A stretch of DNA of 64,000 bases from Astropecten irregularis (GCA_963971285.1 OZ020250.1:10834499-10898498), one strand, 5' to 3'. Positions 43,202 to 53,559 are shown, numbered from the stretch's first letter. Notes: generated from the sequence alone by a model not told the origin. Program-made: numbers and translations.

Positions 43202-43582
43202 TGTAACAGTTGGAATTCTTTGTTGCGAGAATATGGATAATTTATTTCTCCACACTTTGAACACAATAAAACAACCGGAAAAAAAAGGCCAGTACACCGG
43301 ACAATGCAGGTGTCTGTAGTGGCCTCTTACACCATGATAATCTTTTAGAATTACAGCATACAGGAACAAAAATACAGAGGTCTGACCCAGCTGACTACTG
43401 GGTGGTAAGTGAGCCTTAGGAATGTGTGGTCAACTGGTCAGTGGCTTAAGGCCAGGGTCCCTCACAGCATGTGGTTGTTGCTAGGCAACACCCATGCATT
43501 TAAGGGTTGCACTTCTTAGTGTATTAACAAATGGAACACTACATACAATCACATAAAGACAAAATAAAAGACAACTGTCACA
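43202..43582 (-). repeat. 5' LTR of the minus-strand gypsy element
   Basis: 381 bp. On the minus strand it begins TGTGACAGTT and ends AACTGTTACA, the short inverted ends expected of an LTR. AATAAA-type signals occur near the 3' side. The Gag start lies 75 bp further on. Confidence 0.8.
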
Positions 43583-44139
43583 TTTGTATTGTGCTTTAAA
43601 TTTTATCAAAGTTACAAATATAATGGTAAAACCTTGTTTGCCTAAAATTTTGTTTTTAAAAAGGAAAAAAATAAATAAATCACAAGCCAAAAACACTTTG
43701 GATCTCAGGGTGAGATCAAAACTCCTATGTTTTCTAAAAACAAAAAGTGGGCACTGTAAGGGACTGGATATTTGCTGTATCTTCCTTTATATTTTTGCCC
43801 ATAAATCTGTACTTCTTTGACAAAAACGAAGTGTATGGAGTAAACACAATTATGTACCGATAAAGAATGTACCATGGACTGAACATGTACATATAGCGCA
43901 TCATTTTGACCCAACCATAATTGGGCATTTGGGCCCGACATCCCAATTCGGGTCGCGCTAACTACTAACTCCACTATCTCCTTGCAAGTGCACGCAGGCA
44001 CACCGTACCCAGTGCAAGGAAAGCCTTCTACACGTTATAATTAAATGGATATCATGCTACCGCGCTTACGATAATGTTCGAGGTTGAGCAATGTCATCGA
44101 CGAAAAGGTGAATTTATTCAATTTTTTTTTATCAGAAAT
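43583..44139. other. intron sequence with a MITE fragment
   Basis: 43690-43830 (GATCTCAGGGTGAGATC, then ATCTTCCTTTATATTTTTGC and AATCTGTACTTCTTTGAC) is part of the TTAA-type MITE family. The rest is unidentified. Confidence 0.5.
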
Positions 44140-44182
44140 TGTCGAGTACTGGGATCGAGTACCGAGTACTTATCGTCGAGTA
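44140..44182. repeat. GAGTAC-rich element, left side of a LINE insertion
   Basis: Repeated words TCGAGTACTGGGATCGAGTA and CGAGTACTTATCGTCGAGTA. It continues across the LINE at 48114. Positions 44168-44182 form the left target duplication. Confidence 0.65.
44168..44182 (+). repeat. 15-bp target-site duplication, left copy
   Basis: ACTTATCGTCGAGTA is repeated exactly at 48114-48128. The pair flanks the LINE at 44183-48113, as expected from target-primed reverse transcription. Confidence 0.9.
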
Positions 44183-44685
44183 TGCGGGTAGACTTATCTC
44201 TGCCTCAGGGGAGTGGACTTCCCTGCCATGCATAGTCTCGGGTGGCCCTTGGGCAAGGCCTAGTACCCGGTAGCCCCTAAGTCAGGGTACGACGAAACTG
44301 CTGGCAGCAGGGCAGTGGAATGGTAGTGCAGGCAGGAGCATACTGCTTGTACTGGTTGTACTACTATGGCGCTTGGCGATCACTAGCATAATAGCGTATT
44401 CGGCATGGGCCACACAGTCAGTTAGCGACTACTGCGGGGCATCTTCCACAACTTTCTAGGCCTGTTATACATCGGTGTACCCCTAGTAAAGCTGTTGAAG
44501 TCCAGAGAGAGTGATCGGTGGGTGGACGACTCCGACACTCTTTACGTACTGTCCAAGGCGAGTTGGAGAGGGATAGAAGTGGGATGAGTTACAAGTCCTG
44601 TGGCGATAGAAGGAGTGTGACGGTGGCAGGCTTGAGTAGCTGGTAGCTGCTAGCACTTTTTTTACACACAGGCGACCTACACAAG

Positions 44686-44898
44686 ATGGTCGGGATTTCG
44701 TTGATAGAGCGACAGCGGATCAAGGCAGCTATGTGGGTGTCCGGGCAGCTCTTTTTAGAGACAGCACTGCCTGCCCCAGAAGGGGAAGCCCCTAGAAAAG
44801 GTGGGGTAAAGAAAGCTCGCTCTTCTCAAACCTGGTTGGCTTACCGCGGTCAACGGGTCTCCATTCAAGCGGGAAGAACACAAAGAAATCAAAGATGA
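44686..44898 (+). CDS. short LINE leader ORF overlapping the main ORF
   Basis: 70 codons from ATG at 44686: MVGISLIERQRIKAAMWVSG at the start and a basic end SIQAGRTQRNQR. Its TGA stop overlaps the ATG of the endonuclease frame as ATGA (44895-44898). I see no RNA-binding motif, so it may be a remnant of ORF1 or a regulatory upstream frame. The exact overlap raises the chance of termination-reinitiation. It may not be translated at all. Confidence 0.4.
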   Translation: MVGISLIERQRIKAAMWVSGQLFLETALPAPEGEAPRKGGVKKARSSQTWLAYRGQRVSIQAGRTQRNQR

Positions 44899-47282
44899 AA
44901 ATTGCTACATGGAATGTAAGAACCATGCTTGAGAAGAAAGATAGACCAGAGAGGAGAACTGCACTTATAGTAAAGGAACTTACTAGGTACTCTATTGACA
45001 TAGCAGCACTTCAAGAAACAAGACTACAAGGTCAAGGACAGATAAGAGAGAAGACCCACACCGTATTCTGGTGTGGCAGATCTGATGAAAGACGGGAGGC
45101 TGGTGTAGCATTTGCAATCACCAACATTATTGCGGATAAGCTTACATCACTTCCGAAAGGCCAGTCTGAGAGGCTTATGCAGCTTAGGTTACCTATCGGG
45201 AACAAGCGCTTCTTGACTATGATAAATGTTTATGCCCCAACAATGACATATCCAGAAGAAGTGAAAGAAGAATTTTATGAAACACTTTCCAGGTCAGTGT
45301 TAGATGTTCCAAATGCAGAAAAACTGATTCTGTTGGGTGATTTTAATGCAAGAGTTGGCAAGGACTGTGCATCATACCAGAGAACACTTGGCAAGTTCGG
45401 GAAGGGGAACAAGAATTCTAACGGTGACCTTCTGATCAGTTTTTGCACACAGCATCATCTCAGCATTACTAACACCTTTTTCAACCAACCTGATATACAC
45501 TACTATACTTGGATGCACCCAAGGTCCAAGCACTTCCATCTTTTGGACTATGTGATCACCCGTTCAGAGGATAAAAAGGAAGTACTGGTGACAAGAGCTA
45601 TGAGGGGTGCAGAATGCTCAACAGACCACTATCTTGTAAGATCCATAGTCCGCCTTTCCGTCACAACACCAAGACGCAAACTTGCATCTTCTACTTCTAA
45701 AAAGATAGATATCCAGAAACTGGCTAAAGAACACCACCAAAGTGCCCTTGCACAAGCAATTGACAGAGTACTACAGAAACAGGAAATGCAGGAACCACTC
45801 AGCATTGAAGATACCTGGAGTGATCTAAAGGAAGCGGTGTCTTCAACATCTAGTAAGGTTCTCGGTCATCCAAAACGGAAAACACCAGACTGGTTCAGTG
45901 ACAATGAAGACAAAATTCAAGCACTTTTAGAGGAGAAACACAGGGCATACCTGTGTCATTTGAAGGAAAATACTGCCGCAAGCAAGGCTTATTTCTGCAA
46001 CATAAAAGCCAAGGTGCAAAAAGAAATCAGGAACATGAAAACCACCTGGTGGAGTATGAAAGCAGAAGAATTACAAATGCTTGCAGACAATAACGACTCA
46101 AAGGGACTCTTTTCAGCACTTAAGGTGATCTATGGCCCTTGCACAAACACAGTCTCGCCAGTGAAATCTGTTGATGGGTGCCAGTTGCTTACAGATATGG
46201 ACAGCATATCCAATCGCTGGAAAGAGCATTTCTACCAACTGCTAAACCAGGACGGAAATGTTGATGTCAACGCAACATGTCAGCTAACTGTCTGTTCAGC
46301 AAGAGAGGAACTAGATAATCCCATATCCTTTGAAGAGGTTGACAAAGCTCTAAAATCAACTAGAAATGGGAGAGCACCAGGTCAAGATGGTATAACAGCA
46401 GACGTCCTGAAACATGGTGGCCAGGAACTGAAGCGCCAACTCCTTCACCTGTATAACCTTTGTTGGCACAATGAAGATCTTCCTCAAGACTTCAAGGATG
46501 CCCTCATCGTTACCATCTACAAGAAAAGGGGTGACAGGTGTGAATGTGGAAACCATCGAGGAATATCTCTGCTATCACAATCAGGGAAAATATTTGCAAA
46601 GATCCTTTCAAATCGTCTTAAGACTGTCTCTGAGAATATACTACCAGAGAGCCAATGCGGATTCAGAACATCAAGGTCAACAGCTGACATGATCTTTACA
46701 CTCCGACAACTACAAGAAAAGGCAGTGGAACAAAACCAGCCTTTATACATAGTCTTTGTCGACTTCAGTAAGGCCTTTGATACAGTGGATAGGTCAACAC
46801 TATGGAAGGTCCTACACGCTTACGGTTGCCCAGAGAAATTTGTAAAAATGGTCAGACTACTCCATGACAATATGTCAGCTAGAGTGTCTATTGGTGGGGA
46901 TATCAGTGACTCCTTCCCAGTGAGTCACGGGGTGAAACAAGGCTGCGTGCTCGCACCATCGCTCTTTACATTGTACCTGGCTGCTGTGCTTGAAACCATG
47001 AGTGTCAACATGACCAAAGGTGTATACATCCGCACACGGTTGGATGGTAAATTGTTCAACCTGGCTCGTCTGAAATCATCAAGCAAGACTAGAGAGGTGT
47101 GTGTCAGAGAGCTGCTGTTTGCAGATGATTCGGCACTTGTAGCAACCGAACTGGATGTCATCCAAGAAATAGTTAACCGTTTCGCTGCAGCAGCCACTCA
47201 ATTTTGGATTGAAAATAAACACAACCAAAACAGAGTTACTACACCAGCAGTCACCACTGGAGCACAACCCGCAGCAACCTGA
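44895..47282 (+). pseudogene. LINE endonuclease and reverse transcriptase ORF
   Basis: 795 codons. Endonuclease: MKIATWNVRTM (Asn7), ALQETRLQ (Glu41), LLGDFNARVG (Asp149) and STDHYLVRS (Asp244, His245). RT: NGRAPGQDGITADVLKHG (491-508), NHRGISLLSQSGK, FVDFSKAFDTVDRSTLW (Asp623), GVKQGCVLAPSLF and LLFADDSALVA (FADD 742-745). After residue 770 the frame is wrong (ends VTTGAQPAAT). The proper continuation lies one frame over from 47206, so a one-base insertion in TTTT at 47202-47205 separates this from the C-terminal part. Every catalytic residue is preserved. Confidence 0.88.
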
Positions 47283-48060
47283 AGTACAAGTCAATGGTGA
47301 GATCCTAAAATGCTCCGACAGTTTCACATATCTTGGCAGCACTGTTACCAACAACAACTCCTCAGATGTGGAGATTGACCACCGTATAAACTCAGCTTCC
47401 AGAGCATTTGGAGCACTGTATAAGCGCCTCTGGTCACGACACGACATCAAACTCAAGACCAAGATTAAGATATACAACACTACAGTCCTACCATCACTGC
47501 TCTATGCAACAGAGACCATGACTCTCTACAAAAGACATATAAAACTACTCACCAGGATGCAGCTGAGGCATCTAAGGCAGATCATGAAAATAAAGTGGGA
47601 GGACAGGGTTCCAGACACTCAGGTTTTGCAACGAGCTGCAACAGTCAGCGTTGAAGCATTGATCACTGCTTCTCAGCTCAGATGGGCAGGTCACGTAAGA
47701 AGAATGCCCGATGATCGCTTACCCAAACTCGTCTTCTATGGTGAGTTAGCCGAAGGGAAGCGAAATAAAGGCGGCCAGAAACTTCGCTACAAAGACGTCA
47801 TCAAGAGGCACATGAAGACTGCTGGAGTTGACCCTGATACTTGGGAGATACAGGCCCTGGGCAGAACAGCCTGGCGTGGTGTGGTGCACAAGTCCAAGTG
47901 TATGATCGAACAAAAGCGTCATGAAGACTACATTAAAGCTCATGTTCGACGTCACAATCTGCCTACTGCCAGTCAAACTACAGCTAGATGTCCAGGCTGC
48001 AACAAAGGATGTCGCTCCCGAGCAGGTCTCATGGCTCACATGAGAGCCTGTAAATCTTAG
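47206..48060 (+). pseudogene. LINE RT thumb and C-terminal domain
   Basis: Follows the frameshift. KCSDSFTYLGSTVTNNNSSD and INSASRAFGALYKRLWSRHD are the RT thumb region. LRHLRQIMKIKWEDRVPDTQ, RWAGHVRRMPDDRLPK and TWEIQALGRTAWRGVVHK form the conserved C-terminal region. At the end is CPGCNKGCRSRAGLMAHMRA followed by C, a C2HC zinc-finger-like motif four residues before the stop. The motif probably binds nucleic acid. Confidence 0.85.
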
Positions 48061-48113
48061 ACTCACCACTTGCTTCAACTCAGTCATCATCGAAATCGAT
48101 GGACGGCCGAAGA

Positions 48114-48264
48114 ACTTATCGTCGAGTACATCTAAAATTCAAGTACATCGGATCGAGTACGGGCCAAGTACATTTTCTTTTCGAATTCTTTTAATCGAGT
48201 ATGGGCCAAGTACTTTGGTGGACTCAAGTTGTACTCGAGTACGAGTACGAGTACTACAACACTG
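48114..48264. repeat. GAGTAC-rich element, right side
   Basis: Repeats ATCGAGTACGGGCCAAGTAC and CTCGAGTACGAGTACGAGTA, ending ACTACAACACTG. Such a CAACACTG end mirrors the CAGTGTTG start of the related element at 51374, as in hAT-type non-autonomous elements. It hosts the LINE at 44183-48113. Confidence 0.6.
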
Positions 48265-48440
48265 TGGAAAACCAATCGGGGAATATTTTTCTCTAATAGG
48301 AGATGACCCTTGAGAGAGTCTAACCTAGGCCACTGCACTGAGAAAAGGCTAGAGACATCTTCAGATGCTGTCGGAGAGAGAGAGAGGGGGGTGAGAGTGG
48401 ACCTACACCAGTGGGCAACTCGCCCCTAGTCCCCTTGGCA
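48265..48440. other. no gene recognised
   Basis: Short spacer with a GA-rich run (48371-48392). No further signal. Confidence 0.4.
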
Positions 48441-48630
48441 GGTCAGCCGCTCGTCCGTCCTACATTCCGGAAGTTCGTCAGCCGCTCGTCCATCCTACAT
48501 TCCGGCAGTTTGTCAGCAGCTCGTCCGTCCTACATTCCGGCAGTTCGTCAGCCGCTCGTCCATCTTACATGCCGGCAGTTCGTCAGCTGCTTGTCCGTCC
48601 TACATTCCGGCAGTTCGTAGCCGCACGTCC
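48441..48630 (+). repeat. 35-bp minisatellite, about 5.5 units
   Basis: Unit GTCAGCCGCTCGTCCGTCCT followed by ACATTCCGGCAGTTC. Units differ at one to four positions. Confidence 0.85.
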
Positions 48631-48997
48631 GGCCTGTTCCTCAAGACTCCTCAGAACACTTGTTTGCGGACAGTTGGTCGGCTGTTTATCAGCCCGTCAA
48701 ACAAAAGTTTGTGATTGTGTCCATAAGTTAGTCCTTTTGAATTTGTGTATTGTATGGTTGAATTATTATTTAGTCTGTAGGTTTCATGTACAAATTACTG
48801 TGGGTATAATTGAAAAGTATTTGTGATTGTGGTTTGCCTTCCGTGGAGGCCATAAAACATTAAATTATTCATACTGAGTTTTCTAAATTACTTTTCCTTC
48901 TCTGGGTTTATTTGTCAGATGTTGGTTTGTTTGTCCACCTTGGGAAAAATTGACCCATATACCATTTGTGCACAAATACATACATACATATATTAAA
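48631..48997. other. possible LTR-like remnant
   Basis: GGAGGCCATAAAACATTAAA with downstream T-rich sequence resembles an LTR polyadenylation region. No partner copy or coding region was found, so this is only a suggestion. Confidence 0.3.
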
Positions 48998-49894
48998 ACT
49001 AGAGATTGTGTCTGTTGAAAACAGAACACAAGGCTTTCCCATTTCCGCTTTTATTTAAAAAATTGTCATAACCTTATACACACAAAGACAGTTGATTAAG
49101 ATCTCATATTTCATACCTTTGAAGTGTGCACCTTTAATAATAAACTCACATAAATTGGTCATATTTGTGTCACAAAGAAAGACCTTGCCTAACATTGACT
49201 TTTGGCGAAAGAATCATGATCATAGCTCTTACCACTTTTAAATCAGGAGATACTTCCTGTTTGACCGGAAGTAGAGGTCACAGAGGTCAAGCAATTTGTC
49301 ACAAATGAAGGACCTTCCCTAACATTGTCTGTTAGTGAAAATATCATAATCCTAGCTCTTATCACTTTTAAATGAGGAGCTACTTCCTGTTTGACCTTAA
49401 GTAGAGGTCACAGAGGTCAAGCAACGTGTCACAAAGAAGGACCTTGCCTAACATTCACTTTTGGTGGAAGAATCATGATCCTAGCTCGTACCACTTTTAA
49501 ATAAGGAGCTACTTCCTGTTTGACCGGAAGTAGAGGTCACAGAGGTCAAGCAAAGTGTCACAAATGAAAGACATTGCCTAACATAGTCTATTGGTGAAAG
49601 AATCAACTTAATATTTCAAACCGTTGCTTTTTTGTCGATTTTTAAAGATTTTCATTATTAAATTCAAATCGCTTAATTAATTGTCACATGACACCTGATG
49701 ACGTCATGATGACGTAAATGTTGCGCATACAACTACCCTACAGGGACTTTGTTTTGACCAAGTTTGGTTAAAATTGGCAGTTTGAAAGTGGCCAAAGTGG
49801 CTCCGACAAAATGGTCAAAAGTCTCAAAACGACAAGAAAAAGAAGAACAAATCTGAACAAAAACAATACCTTTTCCGTTGAACACGGAAATGCC
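48998..49894 (+). mobile_element. double-hairpin element, CTTTTCC family, third copy
   Basis: Starts ACTAGAGATTGTGTCTGTTG (5' hairpin), then AGGCTTTCCC, three 129-bp units, TGATGACGTCATGATGACG, and a GA-rich tract. It ends with the hairpin CCTTTTCCGTTGAACACGGA at about 49869-49894. It matches 18289-19255 along its whole length. About 0.9 kb, non-coding. Confidence 0.72.
49180..49590 (+). repeat. 129-bp tandem repeats, 3 units
   Basis: The TACTTCCTGTTTGACC word recurs at 49250, 49380 and 49509. Same unit family as at 17.6 and 18.5 kb. Confidence 0.85.
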
Positions 49895-49917
49895 AAAAAT
49901 GAAAACCTGGGGATGGA

Positions 49918-49919
<2 letters not shown>

Positions 49920-49948
<29 letters not shown>
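49920..49948 (+). repeat. 29-nt poly(C) run
   Basis: An uninterrupted homopolymer of 29 C just after the double-hairpin element. The true length is uncertain because such runs are error-prone in sequencing. Confidence 0.95.
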
Positions 49949-50095
49949 GTGATCTATGCCCATGTTGTTCAGGGATTACACACACAATGGGATGATTTTA
50001 GGCCACACAGCAGCGGCATCACCCAGCTTTTAATGCTGGCGCTTTGCCACAAGTTTTGACATGCTCCCTTCAGTACAATTGAAATCAAATCTCAC

Positions 50096-50211
50096 CTCTT
50101 TTTCTATTTGTCCTGCAACATTCTGGAAATGCTCTGAGTTTGAAACTTCCAGCTCTGCAGTAAATATGACATTTATAATACGTAACTTCAGTCGGATCTC
50201 GTTTTCTTCTT
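50096..50211 (-). CDS. mucin-like gene exon, SEA domain N-terminal part
   Basis: Internal 116-bp exon. The acceptor is TTTCACTTCCAG and the donor GTGAGATTTG. It starts with two codon bases, completing the single G left by the mucin exon (57907), and ends in phase 0. It encodes EENEIRLKLRIINVIFTAEL, then EVSNSEHFQNVAGQIEKE, the first strand and helix of a SEA domain. The next exon in the model (17142-17078) continues it with LWDLYRREG. Between them lies a 33-kb intron packed with retroelements. It is the clearest anchor of the gene. Confidence 0.9.
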
Positions 50212-50739
50212 CTGGAAGTGAAAGTAAATAATGAGGATGAAGAGGGATTTGTATTTAAAAAATATACACATAAAATCATATAAATGAAATACAAAACAGT
50301 TGATGAATCATGAAATCTGCTGTCTGGGCCTGCCAGCTGAAAAAAAAAACAACCTTGGGGTAAGACTACTGGATAAATTAAAATTCAATTGGATAAATGT
50401 AAATTTAAAAAAGTTTAATAACATCCTCCCCCACAGTAGTGTGGGTCGAGTGAATACTTACCCAAATAACGTCTACATTGACATATTTCCCTAGAGTCGT
50501 TAGACAATACAAAGTTTGATCAACTGGAGTGCGCCCTCTATTCCCACAATGCCAAGCGGTGCCGCACCCATAAGCTTTGCAGATGTCTGCAATACACGGG
50601 TTTACACTTCGAAAAGTGCGCATGTGTGGAAGTGCCTCGTTTTGAAGTTGCGATCAAAACCGCTGAAGTGTAAACTGTAAAATGCTGTTTTTATCCAGAA
50701 AAGAGTAAAACCAGTGACCAAAATTATTTTTGATCTTTT
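50212..50739. other. intron sequence, nothing recognised
   Basis: AT-rich. Contains a short A-run at 50340 and no supportable feature. Confidence 0.4.
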
Positions 50740-50900
50740 AAAGATCAAAAATAAGACAAAAGACTTTAGAAATATTGTGGCCGTTTTCACTGTTTTCTAA
50801 AAATATTTTCACAGATGACTGTATCTGTATCTTCCTTGATATTTTTGCCCATGGATCTGTATTTCTTTAACAAAAACCAAAGTATGATATTACCTTTAAA
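50740..50900 (+). repeat. fragment of the TTAA-type MITE family
   Basis: GATCTTTTAAAGATC, then TGTATCTTCCTTGATATTTT, CATGGATCTGTATTTCTTTA and the end AGTATGATATTACCTTTAA match the element at 34447-34782 in inverted orientation. The other end is missing. Confidence 0.65.
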
Positions 50901-50904
50901 CTGA

Positions 50905-51362
50905 TAAACCAGTAAATCAGCCACTGCTGTTACAGATGCTGAGGTTGGATCCAGAGATCGCTCCCTGCACCATGACTGAAAATAGCCTGCTAAAGCAGAC
51001 CTGCATACTTGATTGAGGCACGTCGCCCATGGCAGCAGCCTCTGTAGAAAGGCCTGCTGCCTGGAATGTTTGTTGCAGAGAGGCCAGCAGGTCAGGTGAA
51101 GATCCTCCAGTTTTAGATGCAAGATCCCTGACCTCAGCTGTGAGATGATGTCCGGCCTGAGGGGCAGAATTAGAGGAGTCTGCACTATAGGAGCCTGATC
51201 AGCCTAGGAAACCATGATTGGCGAGGCCAGAACGGGGCGATGAGAAGAACATGGCACTGTTCCTACTCTATCTTGGTTATTACCCTGGGGAGTAGGGATA
51301 TGGGGGGAGGGATGTGTAGACGAACATGCCGTCCCATTTTATAAGCATTGCATCTGTTGCCC
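50905..51362 (-). pseudogene. DIRS-like linker and recombinase N-terminal fragment
   Basis: On the minus strand: a degraded ATDAMLIKWDGMFVY and RPVLASPIMVS segment (post-RNase H), then LRPDIISQLRSGILHLKLED, LTCWPLCNKHSRQQAFL and DPTSASVTAVADLLVYQF, the N-terminal part of a DIRS tyrosine recombinase. It is cut off at the MITE end near 50900. Confidence 0.72.
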
Positions 51363-51373
51363 ACGCTTGTGGG

Positions 51374-51592
51374 CAGTGTTGGAGTCGAGTCATCAAATCC
51401 ATGTACAAAGTACTCCGAGTACTTCAACGTCCAAGAACTGGGTAGAGTCGGAGTACATTGACAAATTCAAGTCCAGGGTATCGAGTACGAGTACATTCAA
51501 GGCTGAGTACAGTCCATGTCCAGGTACATGCACAGTATATGTACCAACACACAGTGCAAAAAAATGCAGTTCGCTTTATTGAAGTTGGATGT
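51374..51592. repeat. GAGTAC-rich element, left piece next to DIRS
   Basis: Begins CAGTGTTGGAGTCGAGTCAT and has many GAGTAC words (CGAGTACTTC, CGAGTACGAGTACATTC). The similar sequence at 56870-57010 on the other side of the DIRS element may be its other half. Confidence 0.55.
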
Positions 51593-51757
51593 TAATTATA
51601 TTTCGCCCTAGTCGTCAAGACTCACTTTGTATTATTGTCCCACGTAATACGGTCTGATCCACCCTTTAAGAAAAATGGAAAGTTCCTCCATTGATGAAAA
51701 TGTAAATGAGCCCATCTTCAGCCCAATAAATACTCCCCAAAACCACTGAAGCATGTC
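51593..51757 (+). repeat. DIRS left inverted terminal repeat
   Basis: From TTAATTATATTTCGCCCTAG to CCACTGAAGCATGTC. The 139-bp core 51619-51757 pairs without gaps with 56503-56641. Confidence 0.9.
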
Positions 51758-51868
51758 TTTGTCATTTGTGGTACGGTCTGATACGTTCGCGTGTTCCACG
51801 CTCTTATCAAACTTTATTTATCTCTGTTACGTGTGATATTACATGGACATTGCAATTTCGTTTTCACG

Positions 51869-53390
51869 ATGTCGTCTCCGAGTAAGGAAAGCAAGCATTC
51901 GCTACACAAACACCTACACTCTGATGATATTTCAGCCTATGCTGCTTCTTCTCCTGGTGATTCTTGTGGAATAGATGGTTCAGCGTCGGTTTCAACCTCG
52001 CCTTGGGTTGGCTGACTTGGGCAGAAAACTCCATCCTTGCCTTGGGCAGGAGTTCATGATGAGAGAGATCATAAGGGTTCTGCGTTGGTTTCAACCTCGC
52101 CTTGGGTTGGCCGACATTGCAGAGAACTCTGGCCTCGCCTCGGGCCGGAGTACTCTAAACCCTGCAACGGGTAGCGTGGCCTGAATCAACGACCGAAGGG
52201 CGGAGAGTGATCTTCCTTCGCCATGTGCCATCATCAGATTCCGTCCTTCCAGATTCGTTTGCACGGACTTGGGTATGTTATGGGCCTTTTCTCGCCCTAT
52301 TTCCATCAGGTCCCTCCGTGTATAGTTTTCCCACAACCCCCGCTGGCCATCTTTGGAATCTTCCTGCAATGACCTTTGACACGAGAGGCCAGCATTTCAT
52401 CAACAACATGGCGGCGCACATGTGTGTATTCCTGTTTTACGTCATTCCGTCGTACATGATTCGTGTTTGGATTTTACGGCTCTTCCATGCATGATTCCCG
52501 TTTGGTTTTTGATGGCATTCTGCCGTGCGTGATTCGGGTATGGATCTTTACGGCATTCGGCGACTCCCTGCCGGCCTGCCTGCAGTGCCGAGTTTGATTG
52601 TCAACTACGAGTACGACGGTCGGAAATCCTGCCGTGAGTACAGCCCTACCTGCTTACAGAGCTCGGTAACTTCGGATATCCACGAGCTAGGGGACCACTC
52701 CGTTCTTTTCTGTGGAATTGGTTTTGCATCCGACGTACGTTGTTGACGATGTGTATTGCGTCGCAGACATATTTTTGGTAAGCCCTGTACTACAGTGGAA
52801 TTCACTTCGAATTATCCACTTATAACAAGCCACATCTTGGACTTGGTCCTTTTGTGCAGGCAGAGCTTCAGTCCAGCATACCTGGCCATGAGGAAATATA
52901 GGAGGATCTAGCCTACAATCTCACCCCAGTTGAGCGGGAGATGTTTCTCTGCTCCCAATCTTCACTACCAGGGCAGGTGAGATCAACCTTTTAAGAAGCT
53001 TGTTCTTCTTTGGTCGCTCAAGATGATCATCTGGCCTATTTTCAAGATGTCCATTGTCGTTTGCTTTATGATCTCCTCTTTATGACATTTACGACGCTGC
53101 CTCTAGTTTCGTCTATTTGTTGATGCCCTGATTGATTCGTCATGCCTAGACCAGATGGACAAGGCCGTGGTGAAAGATCTTTTCACCTCTGCTTTATTCT
53201 CTTGGGTTTGGCCAGTCAGAGCCTTGCCTTGGCCCGTGATTATCTACATGTCGTTGCCATCGCATTGGTTCCTTGATAGGGAATGTGCCATTGACGGAGT
53301 CCTTTATTCTTCGAGGGAAACCTCGTCAAGGATTAAGAGGAGGCAGAGAAGACAGGAAACTTGCTTCAATGGTCACTAAGGAGCTTCATG
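51869..53390 (+). pseudogene. DIRS Gag-like region, strongly decayed
   Basis: A possible start is MSSPSKESKHSLHKHLHSDD at 51869. The remainder is in many short frames, including a duplicated stretch around GGTTTCAACCTCGCCTTGGG (51988 and 52092), and VDALIDSSCLDQMDKAVVKD near 53120-53170. Assigned by position between the terminal repeat and the RT; similarity to known Gag is weak. Confidence 0.45.
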
Positions 53391-53559
53391 GTCTACTCTT
53401 CCCTCGAGAGGGGACATGTGTTCCTCGTAGTTTTCTGCAGTCTACACATATTTCAGTGGGTCGCGTTTTTTTTGCAGTGGAGTTGTATCTCCTCCAGGTT
53501 TGGGAATTTCATGCCTCCGTGGTCTTTTCGGGGCAAGCCCTACGTCGCCCACACCAGTG

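Larger units (their letters stand above)
36840..43582 (-). mobile_element. nearly complete Ty3/gypsy LTR retrotransposon
   Basis: Order on the minus strand: 5' LTR (43582-43202), Gag (43127-42116), protease, RT, RNase H and integrase in one long frame (42104 to about 38600), a C-terminal repeat region (to about 37460), and a partial 3' LTR. No envelope-like frame is visible. Breaks: a frameshift in Gag, one nonsense codon in integrase, a frameshift after it, and indels in the repeat tail. All catalytic motifs remain. By eye the LTRs are about 97-98 percent identical, which points to a fairly recent insertion into the mucin-gene intron. Confidence 0.88.
44183..48113 (+). mobile_element. nearly intact, apparently full-length LINE
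   Basis: 3931 bp between perfect 15-bp direct repeats. It has a 0.7-kb GC-rich 5' leader with a 70-codon frame, an endonuclease and RT frame (44895-47282), a continuation frame to 48060 with a terminal zinc-finger-like motif, and a 53-bp 3' UTR ending CGAAATCGATGGACGGCCGA. There is no poly(A) or microsatellite tail. The only coding lesion I see is one base in a T-run at 47202-47205. It is probably young. Clade uncertain (APE-type LINE of the Jockey/I/RTE assemblage). Confidence 0.88.

Noticed and set aside
36840-43582. Endogenous retrovirus with envelope
   Set aside because: After integrase there is only a repeat-rich tail and then the 3' LTR. No signal peptide, fusion peptide or transmembrane frame is visible, so it is described as an LTR retrotransposon.
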